64,000 nt of DNA, taken from Hyperoodon ampullatus (taxonomy: Eukaryota; Chordata; Mammalia; Artiodactyla; Ziphiidae). The stretch covers positions 248,001 to 312,000 of the forward strand of contig CATKHW010000060.1 in NCBI GenBank assembly GCA_949752795.1. The letters run 5' to 3'. A program made the translations under genes and the position numbers. The notes beneath the pieces were generated by a model. The model made no database searches. It was not told the DNA's origin and was given only the letters and a program-made list of their open reading frames with translations. Positions 50,305 to 62,477 of this stretch are shown in pieces. Positions within the stretch are counted from its first letter, which is position 1, and each line of letters starts with the position of its first letter.

Positions 50305-52043
50305 ATATCCCTCAGCCATGAAATCAATGTCATAAGACCAGTAGCAGCAAAATGGGTGGATTCAGGTACGATGATTCTAAGTGAAATAAGTCACACAGAA
50401 AAAGAAACTTATCATAAGATATCACTTATGAAGATCCTGTAAACATGGCTACACTTGAACTGAGTTAGGAAAGAGAACAGTGTCTCACATTTAGAAAACA
50501 CTCTTATACCTGCTTAAGGGGGAAGGAGAGGTGGGGTGATGCATAAAACCAGAGTTTGATATAAGCACAGGTACCGTTCCAAAAACCAACTATGGAATAG
50601 ACAAGACCTACACCGTCCTCAGTGAAAGGGACTCAAAACCCCATATTTCCCGCAGAGGAAAATATCTGACTAGTAAGAATCTTAAAACCTATGTATTGAT
50701 ATGTCTCCGTAAGGGAATCAAGTGTGTCTAGACTGGCATAAACATGGCAGCGAGAATCAGCTCAAACCCACTATAAAAAGGAATTTCAAAAACAAAACAA
50801 AAAAACTGGGAAATTCTTTACAATTCCTTCAGGGTCTCTGATGAAGGCTGGAATGACCCTATCTACAACGACAGCTGGATGTGGCATAAGGAGGGACACT
50901 TGGGACTGAGACGATTGGTGAGATTGGGTGAGCAAATGCAGACCCTTTAAAGCAATAATGCATGGCACCCATTCCATGGGTCCGAACTCTCCAGGTTGAA
51001 GGGAATATTACTACAGCTATAACATGTGCGGGAAACCTAGAGAACGGACACACTGTGAATACGAAAGGTTTCTAAAACTCAACGAATAGTCCCTCTCCTG
51101 GTGCTCCGGTTTGACTTTCCGTCTGCTTTACTATCAACCTCCCAACTTGGAGAGACAGCCCCTTTAACCTCTTGGTTCGCACAGGTTGCCAATTTGGCAG
51201 AGGATGAAAGGGAAGAGGGAGAACCAATGAGAGAGTAGCTGTTAGGCATTTGGACGGGCACATATCACTGTAATTTCCCGGCAGGAAGAAGAATTAACCA
51301 AATTCTCAGCCACCCACCGGGAACCAGTATACGTCCTGAACCAAAATTTTGGACTTGCGGTCAGCTCACCAAAAACGAGTTGAAAAATGGAGCTCAGGGG
51401 CACAGCAATTCACAAACTGGCCGAGTAATAAAGGACAACTATCGTCCAAAAATCTGTTGAGGGAAGGCAACGAGGCGGACTTGAAAGCGAGGCAGAATAG
51501 CAGGAAACAGATTTCAAGAGGTACGTTGGAATTGCCTTTAAAGCACAGGAAGAGGGGCACAACTTCGACAATGATGCACTTGGCCAAAAAGGGCGTATGT
51601 GTTTTCTCCTGAATATATTCAGGAGAAAACGCATACGCCCTTTTTGGCCAAGCAAGCAAGCGGGCAATGCAAATCTGCACTACAAAGAAGTATCACTTCC
51701 CACCGGTCAAAAGGGACATCCACAAAATGTGTAAGAACAAGAAAGGCAAGACAGGCCCTGGAGAACAGGGAGCTTTGTTATGCTGATGGGCGGGATGTAA
51801 ATTGCCAACTGCCTCTCTGGAGGAGTGCATTCTGTTCCCTAAAACAAGTAAAGAACAGAGCTACAGAGCCAAGGGCACTACCAGTCTAGGGAATATACCT
51901 TGGGAAAACTGAAAATCAATAAGACAGAGCCACCCCAAAATTTAGGGCTGCACTGCATACAAGGACCTCAACTTGGATACACCTTAAGTATCCCAGAAAA
52001 TATAAACATGGTTCAAAAAATTGTGGTACTTACGTACGATGGA
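50305..52043 (+). repeat. Satellite unit 30
   Basis: The palindrome at 51579-51652 has the same GTATGTGTTTT mismatch as unit 27, and shares TATACGTCC and GAATTGCC with it. GGAGCTTTG near 51770 is private. Confidence 0.97.
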
Positions 52044-53782
52044 ATATCCCTCAGCCATGAAATCAATGTCATAAGACCAGTAGCAGCAAAATGGGTGGAT
52101 TCAGGTACGATGATTCTAAGTGAAATAAGTCACACAGAAAAAGAAACTTATCATAAGATATCACTTATGAAGATCCTGTAAACATGGCTACACTTGAACT
52201 GAGTTAGGAAAGAGAACAGTGTCTCACATTTAGAAAACACTCTTATACCTGCTTAAGGGGGAAGGAGAGGTGGGGTGATGCATAAAACCAGAGTTTGATA
52301 TAAGCACAAGTACCGTTCCAAAAACCAACTATGGAATAGACATGACCTACACCGTCTTCAGCGAAAGGGACTCAAAACCCCATATTTCCCGCAGAGGAAA
52401 ATATCTGACTAGTAAGAATCTTAAAACCTATGTATTGATATGTCTCCGTAAGGGAATCAAGTGTGTCTAGACTGGCATAAACATGGCAGCGAGAATCAGC
52501 TCAAACCCACTATAAAAAGGAATTTCAAAAACAAAACAAAAAAACTGGGAAATTCTTTACAATTCCTTCAGGGTCTCTGATGAAGGCTGGAATGACCCTA
52601 TCTACAACGACAGCTGGATGTGGCATAAGGAGGGACACTTGGGACTGAGACGATTGGTGAGATTGGGTGAGCAAATGCAGACCCTTTAAAGCAATAATGC
52701 ATGGCACCCATTCCATGGGTCCGAACTCTCCAGGTTGAAGGGAATATTACTACAGCTATAACATGTGCGGGAAACCTAGAGAACGGACACACTGTGAATA
52801 CGAAAGGTTTCTAAAACTCAACGCATAGTCCCTCTCCTGGTGCTCCGGTTTGACTTTCCGTCTGCTTTACTATCAACCTCCCAACTTGGAGAGACAGCCC
52901 CTTTAACCTCTTGGTTCGCACAGGTTGCCAATTTGGCAGAGGATGAAAGGGAAGAGGGAGAACCAATGAGAGAGTAGCTGTTAGGCATTTGGACGGGCAC
53001 ATATCACTGTAATTTCCCGGCAGGAAGAAGAATTAACCAAATTCTCAGCCACCCACCGGGAACCAGTATAGGTCCTGAACCAAAATTTTGGACTTGCGGT
53101 CAGCTCACCAAAAACGAGTTGAAAAATGGAGCTCAGGGGCACAGCAATTCACAAACTGGCCGAGTAATAAAGGACAACTATCGTCCAAAAATCTGTTGAG
53201 GGAAGGCAACGAGGCGGACTTGAAAGCGAGGCAGAATAGCAGGAAACAGATTTCAAGAGGTACGTTGGAATCGCCTTTAAAGCACAGGAAGAGGGGCACA
53301 ACTTCGACAATGATGCACTTGGCCAAAAAGGGCGTATGCGTTTTCTCCTGAATATATTGAGGAGAAAACGCATACGCCCTTTTTGGCCAAGCAAGCAAGC
53401 GGGCAATGCAAATCTGCACTACAAAGAAGTATCACTTCCCACCGGTCAAAAGGGACATCCACAAAATGTGTAAGAACAAGAAAGGCAAGACAGGCCCTGG
53501 AGAACAGGGAGCCTTGTTATGCTGATGGGCGGGATGTAAATTGCCAACTGCCTCTCTGGAGGAGTGCATTCTGTTCCCTACAACAAGTAAAGAACAGAGC
53601 TACAGAGCCAAGGGCACTACCAGTCTAGGGAATATACCTTGGGAAAACTGAAAATCAATAAGACAGAGCCACCCCAAAATTTAGGGCTGCACTGCATACA
53701 AGGACCTGAACTTGGATACACCTTAAGTATCCCAGAAAATATAAACATGGTTCAAAAAATTGTGGTACTTACGTACGATGGA
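52044..53782 (+). repeat. Satellite unit 31
   Basis: A near-copy of unit 28, with CACAAGTACC, GACATGACC, GTCTTCAGC, ATATTGAGG and CCTACAACAAG. The palindrome at 53318-53391 has one mismatch. ACCTGAAC near 53704 appears here and in the next two units only. Confidence 0.97.
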
Positions 53783-55521
53783 ATATCCCTCAGCCATGAA
53801 ATCAATGTCATAAGACCAGTAGCAGCAAAATGGGTGGATTCAGGTACGATGATTCTAAGTGAAATAAGTCACACAGAAAAAGAAACTTATCATAAGATAT
53901 CACTTATGAAGATCCTGTAAACATGGCTACACTTGAACTGAGTTAGGAAAGAGAACAGTGTCTCACATTTAGAAAACACTCTTATACCTGCTTAAGGGGG
54001 AAGGAGAGGTGGGGTGATGCATAAAACCAGAGTTTGATATAAGCACAGGTACCGTTCCAAAAACCAACTATGGAATAGACAAGACCTACACCGTCCTCAG
54101 CGAAAGGGACTCAAAACCCCATATTTCCCGCAGAGGAAAATATCTGACTAGTAAGAATCTTAAAACCTATGTATTGATATGTCTCCGTAAGGGAATCAAG
54201 TGTGTCTAGACTGGCATAAACATGGCAGCGAGAATCAGCTCAAACCCACTATAAAAAGGAATTTCAAAAACAAAACAAAAAAACTGGGAAATTCTTTACA
54301 ATTCCTTCAGGGTCTCTGATGAAGGCTGGAATGACCCTATCTACAACGACAGCTGGATGTGGCATAAGGAGGGACACTTGGGACTGAGACGATTGGTGAG
54401 ATTGGGTGAGCAAATGCAGACCCTTTAAAGCAATAATGCATGGCACCCATTCCATGGGTCCGAACTCTCCAGGTTGAAGGGAATATTACTACAGCTATAA
54501 CATGTGCGGGAAACCTAGAGAACGGACACACTGTGAATACGAAAGGTTTCTAAAACTCAACGCATAGTCCCTCTCCTGGTGCTCCGGTTTGACTTTCCGT
54601 CTGCTTTACTATCAACCTCCCAACTTGGAGAGACAGCCCCTTTAACCTCTTGGTTCGCACAGGTTGCCAATTTGGCAGAGGATGAAAGGGAAGAGGGAGA
54701 ACCAATGAGAGAGTAGCTGTTAGGCATTTGGACGGGCACATATCACTGTAATTTCCCGGCAGGAAGAAGAATTAACCAAATTCTCAGCCACCCACCGGGA
54801 ACCAGTATACGTCCTGAACCAAAATTTTGGACTTGCGGTCAGCTCACCAAAAACGAGTTGAAAAATGGAGCTCAGGGGCTCAGCAATTCACAAACTGGCC
54901 GAGTAATAAAGGACAACTATCGTCCAAAAATGTGTTGAGGGAAGGCAACGAGGCGGACTTGAAAGCGAGGCAGAATAGCAGGAAACAGATTTCAAGAGGT
55001 ACGTTGGAATCGCCTTTAAAGCACAGGAAGAGGGGCACAACTTCGACAATTACGCACTTGGCCAAAAAGGGCGTATGCGTTTTCTCCTGAATATATTCAG
55101 GAGAAAACGCATACGCCCTTTTTGGCCAAGCAAGCAAGCGGGCAATGCAAATCTGCACTACAAAGAAGTATCACTTCCCACCGGTCAAAAGGGACATCCA
55201 CAAAATGTGTAAGAACAAGAAAGGCAAGACAGGCCCTGGAGAACAGGGAGCCTTGTTATGCTGATGGGCGGGATGTAAATTGCCAACTGCCTCTCTGGAG
55301 GAGTGCATTCTGTTCCCTAAAACAAGTAAAGAACAGAGCTACAGAGCCAAGGGCACTACCAGTCTAGGGAATATACCTTGGGAAAACTGAAAATCAATAA
55401 GACAGAGCCACCCCAAAATTTAGGGCTGCACTGCATACAAGGACCTGAACTTGGATACACCTTAAGTATCCCAGAAAATATAAACATGGTTCAAAAAATT
55501 GTGGTACTTACGTACGATGGA
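53783..55521 (+). repeat. Satellite unit 32
   Basis: Perfect palindrome at 55057-55130. It has TATACGTCC, AAAATGTGTTG and ACCTGAAC; GGGCTCAGC near 54877 and CAATTACGC near 55048 are private. Confidence 0.97.
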
Positions 55522-57260
55522 ATATCCCTCAGCCATGAAATCAATGTCATAAGACCAGTAGCAGCAAAATGGGTGGATTCAGGTACGATGATTCTAAGTG
55601 AAATAAGTCACACAGAAAAAGAAACTTATCATAAGATATCACTTATGAAGATCCTGTAAACATGGCTACACTTGAACTGAGTTAGGAAAGAGAACAGTGT
55701 CTCACATTTAGAAAACACTCTTATACCTGCTTAAGGGGGAAGGAGAGGTGGGGTGATGCATAAAACCAGAGTTTGATATAAGCACAGGTACCGTTCCAAA
55801 AACCAACTATGGAATAGACAAGACCTACACCGTCCTCAGCGAAAGGGACTCAAAACCCCATATTTCCCGCAGAGGAAAATATCTGACTAGTAAGAATCTT
55901 AAAACCTATGTATTGATATGTCTCCGTAAGGGAATCAAGTGTGTCTAGACTGGCATAAACATGGCAGCGAGAATCAGCTCAAACCCACTATAAAAAGGAA
56001 TTTCAAAAACAAAACAAAAAAACTGGGAAATTCTTTACAATTCCTTCAGGGTCTCTGATGAAGGCTGGAATGACCCTATCTACAACGACAGCTGGATGTG
56101 GCATAAGGAGGGACACTTGGGACTGAGACGATTGGTGAGATTGGGTGAGCAAATGCAGACCCTTTAAAGCAATAATGCATGGCACCCATTCCATGGGTCC
56201 GAACTCTCCAGGTTGAAGGGAATATTACTACAGCTATAACATGTGCGGGAAACCTAGAGAACGGACACACTGTGAATACGAAAGGTTTCTAAAACTCAAC
56301 GCATAGTCCCTCTCCTGGTGCTCCGGTTTGACTTTCCGTCTGCTTTACTATCAACCTCCCAACTTGGAGAGACAGCCCCTTTAACCTCTTGGTTCGCACA
56401 GGTTGCCAATTTGGCAGAGGATGAAAGGGAAGAGGGAGAACCAATGAGAGAGTAGCTGTTAGGCATTTGGACGGGCACATATCACTGTAATTTCCCGGCA
56501 GGAAGAAGAATTAACCAAAGTCTCAGCCACCCACCGGGAACCAGTATAGGTCCTGAACCAAAATTTTGGACTTGCGGTCAGCTCACCAAAAACGAGTTGA
56601 AAAATGGAGCTCAGGGGCACAGCAATTCACAAACTGGCCGAGTAATAAAGGACAACTATCGTCCAAAAATCTGTTGAGGGAAGGCAACGAGGCGGACTTG
56701 AAAGCGAGGCAGAATAGCAGGAAACAGATTTCAAGAGGTACGTTGGAATCGCCTTTAAAGCACAGGAAGAGGGGCACAACTTCGACAATGACGCACTTGG
56801 CCACAAAGGGCGTATGCGTTTTCTCCTGAATATATTCAGGAGAAAACGCATACGCCCTTTTTGGCCAAGCAAGCAAGCGGGCAATGCAAATCTGCACTAC
56901 AAAGAAGTATCACTTCCCACCGGTCAAAAGGGACATCCACAAAATGTGTAAGAACAAGAAAGGCAAGACAGGCCCTGGAGAACAGGGAGCCTTGTTATGC
57001 TGATGGGCGGGATGTAAATTGCCAACTGCCTCTCTGGAGGAGTGCATTCTGTTCCCTAAAACAAGTAAAGAACAGAGCTACAGAGCCAAGGGCACTACCA
57101 GTCTAGGGAATATACCTTGGGAAAACTGAAAATCAATAAGACAGAGCCACCCCAAAATTTAGGGCTGCACTGCATACAAGGACCTGAACTTGGATACACC
57201 TTAAGTATCCCAGAAAATATAAACATGGTTCAAAAAATTGTGGTACTTACGTACGATGGA
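55522..57260 (+). repeat. Satellite unit 33
   Basis: The palindrome at 56796-56869 has one mismatch (GGCCACAAAGG in the left arm, unmodified right arm). AAAGTCTCAG and that left arm are shared with units 29 and 35. ACCTGAAC is at the end. Confidence 0.97.
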
Positions 57261-58999
57261 ATATCCCTCAGCCATGAAATCAATGTCATAAGACCAGTAG
57301 CAGCAAAATGGGTGGATTCAGGTACGATGATTCTAAGTGAAATAAGTCACACAGAAAAAGAAACTTATCATAAGATATCACTTATGAAGATCCTGTAAAC
57401 ATGGCTACACTTGAACTGAGTTAGGAAAGAGAACAGTGTCTCACATTTAGAAAACACTCTTATACCTGCTTAAGGGGGAAGGAGAGGTGGGGTGATGCAT
57501 AAAACCAGAGTTTGATATAAGCACAGGTACCGTTCCAAAAACCAACTATGGAATAGACAAGACCTACACCGTCCTCAGCGAAAGGGACTCAAAACCCCAT
57601 ATTTCCCGCAGAGGAAAATATCTGACTAGTAAGAATCTTAAAACCTATGTATTGATATGTCTCCGTAAGGGAATCAAGTGTGTCTAGACTGGCATAAACA
57701 TGGCAGCGAGAATCAGCTCAAACCCACTATAAAAAGGAATTTCAAAAACAAAACAAAAAAACTGGGAAATTCTTTACAATTCCTTCAGGGTCTCTGATGA
57801 AGGCTGGAATGACCCTATCTACAATGACAGCTGGATGTGGCATAAGGAGGGACACTTGGGACTGAGACGATTGGTGAGATTGGGTGAGCAAATGCAGACC
57901 CTTTAAAGCAATAATGCATGGCACCCATTCCATGGGTCCGAACTCTCCAGGTTGAAGGGAATATTACTACAGCTATAACATGTGCGGGAAACCTAGAGAA
58001 CGGACACACTGTGAATACGAAAGGTTTCTAAAACTCAACGCATAGTCCCTCTCCTGGTGCTCCGGTTTGACTTTCCGTCTGCTTTACTATCAACCTCCCA
58101 ACTTGGAGAGACAGCCCCTTTAACCTCTTGGTTCGCACAGGTTGCCAATTTGGCAGAGGATGAAAGGGAAGAGGGAGAACCAATGAGAGAGTAGCTGTTA
58201 GGCATTTGGACGGGCACATATCACTGTAATTTCCCGGCAGGAAGAAGAATTAACCAAATTCTCAGCCACCCACCGGGAACCAGTATAGGTCCTGAACCAA
58301 AATTTTGGACTTGCGGTCAGCTCACCAAAAACGAGTTGAAAAATGGAGCTCAGGGGCACAGCAATTCACAAACTGGCCGAGTAATAAAGGACAACTATCG
58401 TCCAAAAATCTGTTGAGGGAAGGCAACGAGGCGGACTTGAAAGCGAGGCAGAATAGCAGGAAACAGATTTCAAGAGGTACGTTGGAATCGCCTTTAAAGC
58501 ACAGGAAGAGGGGCACAACTTCGACAATGATGCACTTGGCCAAAAAGGGCGTATGCGTTTTCTCCTGAATATATTCAGGAGAAAACGCATACGCCCTTTT
58601 TGGCCAAGCAAGCAAGCGGGCAATGCAAATCTGCACTACAAAGAAGTATCACTTCCCACCGGTCAAAAGGGACATCCACAAAATGTGTAAGAACAAGAAA
58701 GGCAAGACAGGCCCTGGAGAACAGGGAGCCTTGTTATGCTGATGGGCGGGATGTAAATTGCCAACTGCCTCTCTGGAGGAGTGCATTCTGTTCCCTAAAA
58801 CAAGTAAAGAACAGAGCTACAGAGCCAAGGGCACTACCAGTCTAGGGAATATACCTTGGGAAAACTGAAAATCAATAAGACAGAGCCACCCCAAAATTTA
58901 GGGCTGCACTGCATACAAGGACCTCAACTTGGATACACCTTAAGTATCCCAGAAAATATAAACATGGTTCAAAAAATTGTGGTACTTACGTACGATGGA
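57261..58999 (+). repeat. Satellite unit 34
   Basis: Perfect palindrome at 58535-58608. It has CAATGACAG. Otherwise it is close to the consensus of the right half of the array. Confidence 0.97.
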
Positions 59000-60738
59000 A
59001 TATCCCTCAGCCATGAAATCAATGTCATAAGACCAGTAGCAGCAAAATGGGTGGTTTCAGGTACGATGATTCTAAGTGAAATAAGTCACACAGAAAAAGA
59101 AACTTATCATAAGATATCACTTATGAAGATCCTGTAAACATGGCTACACTTGAACTGAGTTAGGAAAGAGAACAGTGTCTCACATTTAGAAAACACTCTT
59201 ATACCTGCTTAAGGGGGAAGGAGAGGTGGGGTGATGCATAAAACCAGAGTTTGATATAAGCACAGGTACCGTTCCAAAAACCAACTATGGAATAGACAAG
59301 ACCTACACCGTCCTCAGCGAAAGGGACTCAAAACCCCATATTTCCCGCAGAGGAAAATATCTGACTAGTAAGAATCTTAAAACCTATGTATTGATATGTC
59401 TCCGTAAGGGAATCAAGTGTGTCTAGACTGGCATAAACATGGCAGCGAGAATCAGCTCAAACCCACTATAAAAAGGAATTTCAAAAACAAAACAAAAAAA
59501 CTGGGAAATTCTTTACAATTCCTTCAGGGTCTCTGATGAAGGCTGGAATGACCCTATCTACAACGACAGCTGGATGTGGCATAAGGAGGGACACTTGGGA
59601 CTGAGACGATTGGTGAGATTGGGTGAGCAAATGCAGACCCTTTAAAGCAATAATGCATGGCACCCATTCCATGGGTCCGAACTCTCCAGGTTGAAGGGAA
59701 TATTACTACAGCTATAACATGTGCGGGAAACCTAGAGAACGGACACACTGTGAATACGAAAGGTTTCTAAAACTCAACGCATAGTCCCTCTCCTGGTGCT
59801 CCGGTTTGACTTTCCGTCTGCTTTACTATCAACCTCCCAACTTGGAGAGACAGCCCCTTTAACCTCTTGGTTCGCACAGGTTGCCAATTTGGCAGAGGAT
59901 GAAAGGGAAGAGGGAGAACCAATGAGAGAGTAGCTGTTAGGCATTTGGACGGGCACATATCACTGTAATTTCCCGGCAGGAAGAAGAATTAACCAAAGTC
60001 TCAGCCACCCATCGGGAACCAGTATAGGTCCTGAACCAAAATTTTGGACTTGCGGTCAGCTCACCAAAAACGAGTTGAAAAATGGAGCTCAGGGGCACAG
60101 CAATTCACAAACTGGCCGAGTAATAAAGGACAACTATCGTCCAAAAATCTGTTGAGGGAAGGCAACGAGGCGGACTTGAAAGCGAGGCACAATAGCAGGA
60201 AACAGATTTCAAGAGGTACGTTGGAATCGCCTTTAAAGCACAGGAAGAGGGGCACAACTTCGACAATGACGCACTTGGCCACAAAGGGCGTATGCGTTTT
60301 CTCCTGAATATATTCAGGAGAAAACGCATACGCCCTTTTTGGCCAAGCAAGCAAGCGGGCAATGCAAATCTGCACTACAAAGAAGTATCACTTCCCACCG
60401 GTCAAAAGGGACATCCACAAAATGTGTAAGAACAAGAAAGGCAAGACAGGCCCTGGAGAACAGGGAGCCTTGTTATGCTGATGGGCGGGATGTAAATTGC
60501 CAACTGCCTCTCTGGAGGAGTGCATTCTGTTCCCTACAACAAGTAAAGAACAGAGCTACAGAGCCAAGGGCACTACCAGTCTAGGGAATATACCTTGGGA
60601 AAACTGAAAATCAATAAGACAGAGCCACCCCAAAATTTAGGGCTGCACTGCATACAAGGACCTCAACTTGGATACACCTTAAGTATCCCAGAAAATATAA
60701 ACATGGTTCAAAAAATTGTGGTACTTACGTACGATGGA
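59000..60738 (+). repeat. Satellite unit 35
   Basis: The palindrome at 60274-60347 has one mismatch (GGCCACAAAGG). It has AAAGTCTCAG, GCACAATAG and CCTACAACAAG, with private GTGGTTTCAG near 59052 and CATCGGGAACC near 60010. Confidence 0.97.
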
Positions 60739-62477
60739 ATATCCCTCAGCCATGAAATCAATGTCATAAGACCAGTAGCAGCAAAATGGGTGGATTCAGG
60801 TACGATGATTCTAAGTGAAATAAGTCACACAGAAAAAGAAACTTATCATAAGATATCACTTATGAAGATCCTGTAAACATGGCTACACTTGAACTGAGTT
60901 AGGAAAGAGAACAGTGTCTCACATTTAGAAAACACTCTTATACCTGCTTAAGGGGGAAGGAGAGGTGGGGTGATGCATAAAACCAGAGTTTGATATAAGC
61001 ACAGGTACCGTTCCAAAAACCAACTATGGAATAGACAAGACCTACACCGTCCTCAGCGAAAGGGACTCAAAACCCCATATTTCCCGCAGAGGAAAATATC
61101 TGACTAGTAAGAATCTTAAAACCTATGTATTGATATGTCTCCGTAAGGGAATCAAGTGTGTCTAGACTGGCATAAACATGGCAGCGAGAATCAGCTCAAA
61201 CCCACTATAAAAAGGAATTTCAAAAACAAAACAAAAAAACTGGGAAATTCTTTACAATTCCTTCAGGGTCTCTGATGAAGGCTGGAATGACCCTATCTAC
61301 AACGACAGCTGGATGTGGCATAAGGAGGGACACTTGGGACTGAGACGATTGGTGAGATTGGGTGAGCAAATGCAGACCCTTTAAAGCAATAATGCATGGC
61401 ACCCATTCCATGGGTCCGAACTCTCCAGGTTGAAGGGAATATTACTACAGCTATAACATGTGCGGGAAACCTAGAGAACGGACACACTGTGAATACGAAA
61501 GGTTTCTAAAACTCAACGCATAGTCCCTCTCCTGGTGCTCCGGTTTGACTTTCCGTCTGCTTTACTATCAACCTCCCAACTTGGAGAGACAGCCCCTTTA
61601 ACCTCTTGGTTCGCACAGGTTGCCAATTTGGCAGAGGATGAAAGGGAAGAGGGAGAACCAATGAGAGAGTAGCTGTTAGGCATTTGGACGGGCACATATC
61701 ACTGTAATTTCCCGGCAGGAAGAAGAATTAACCAAATTCTCAGCCACCCACCGGGAACCAGTATAGGTCCTGAACCAAAATTTTGGACTTGCGGTCAGCT
61801 CACCAAAAACGAGTTGAAAAATGGAGCTCAGGGGCACAGCAATTCACAAACTGGCCGAGTAATAAAGGACAACTATCGTCCAAAAATCTGTTGAGGGAAG
61901 GCAACGAGGCGGACTTGAAAGCGAGGCAGAATAGCAGGAAACAGATTTCAAGAGGTACGTTGGAATCGCCTTTAAAGCACAGGAAGAGGGGCACAACTTC
62001 GACAATGATGCACTTGGCCAAAAAGGGCGTATGCGTTTTCTCCTGAATATATTCAGGAGAAAACGCATACGCCCTTTTTGGCCAAGCAAGCAAGCGGGCA
62101 ATGCAAATCTGCACTACAAAGAAGTATCACTTCCCACCGGTCAAAAGGGACATCCACAAAATGTGTAAGAACAAGAAAGGCAAGACAGGCCCTGGAGAAC
62201 AGGGAGCCTTGTTATGCTGATGGGCGGGATGTAAATTGCCAACTGCCTCTCTGGAGGAGTGCATTCTGTTCCCTAAAACAAGTAAAGAACAGAGCTACAG
62301 AGCCAAGGGCACTACCAGTCTAGGGAATATACCTTGGGAAAACTGAAAATCAATAAGACAGAGCCACCCCAAAATTTAAGGCTGCACTGCATACAAGGAC
62401 CTCAACTTGGATACACCTTAAGTATCCCAGAAAATATAAACATGGTTCAAAAAATTGTGGTACTTACGTACGATGGA
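60739..62477 (+). repeat. Satellite unit 36
   Basis: Perfect palindrome at 62013-62086. Close to consensus; TTTAAGGCTG near 62376 is the only private change I noted. Confidence 0.97.
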
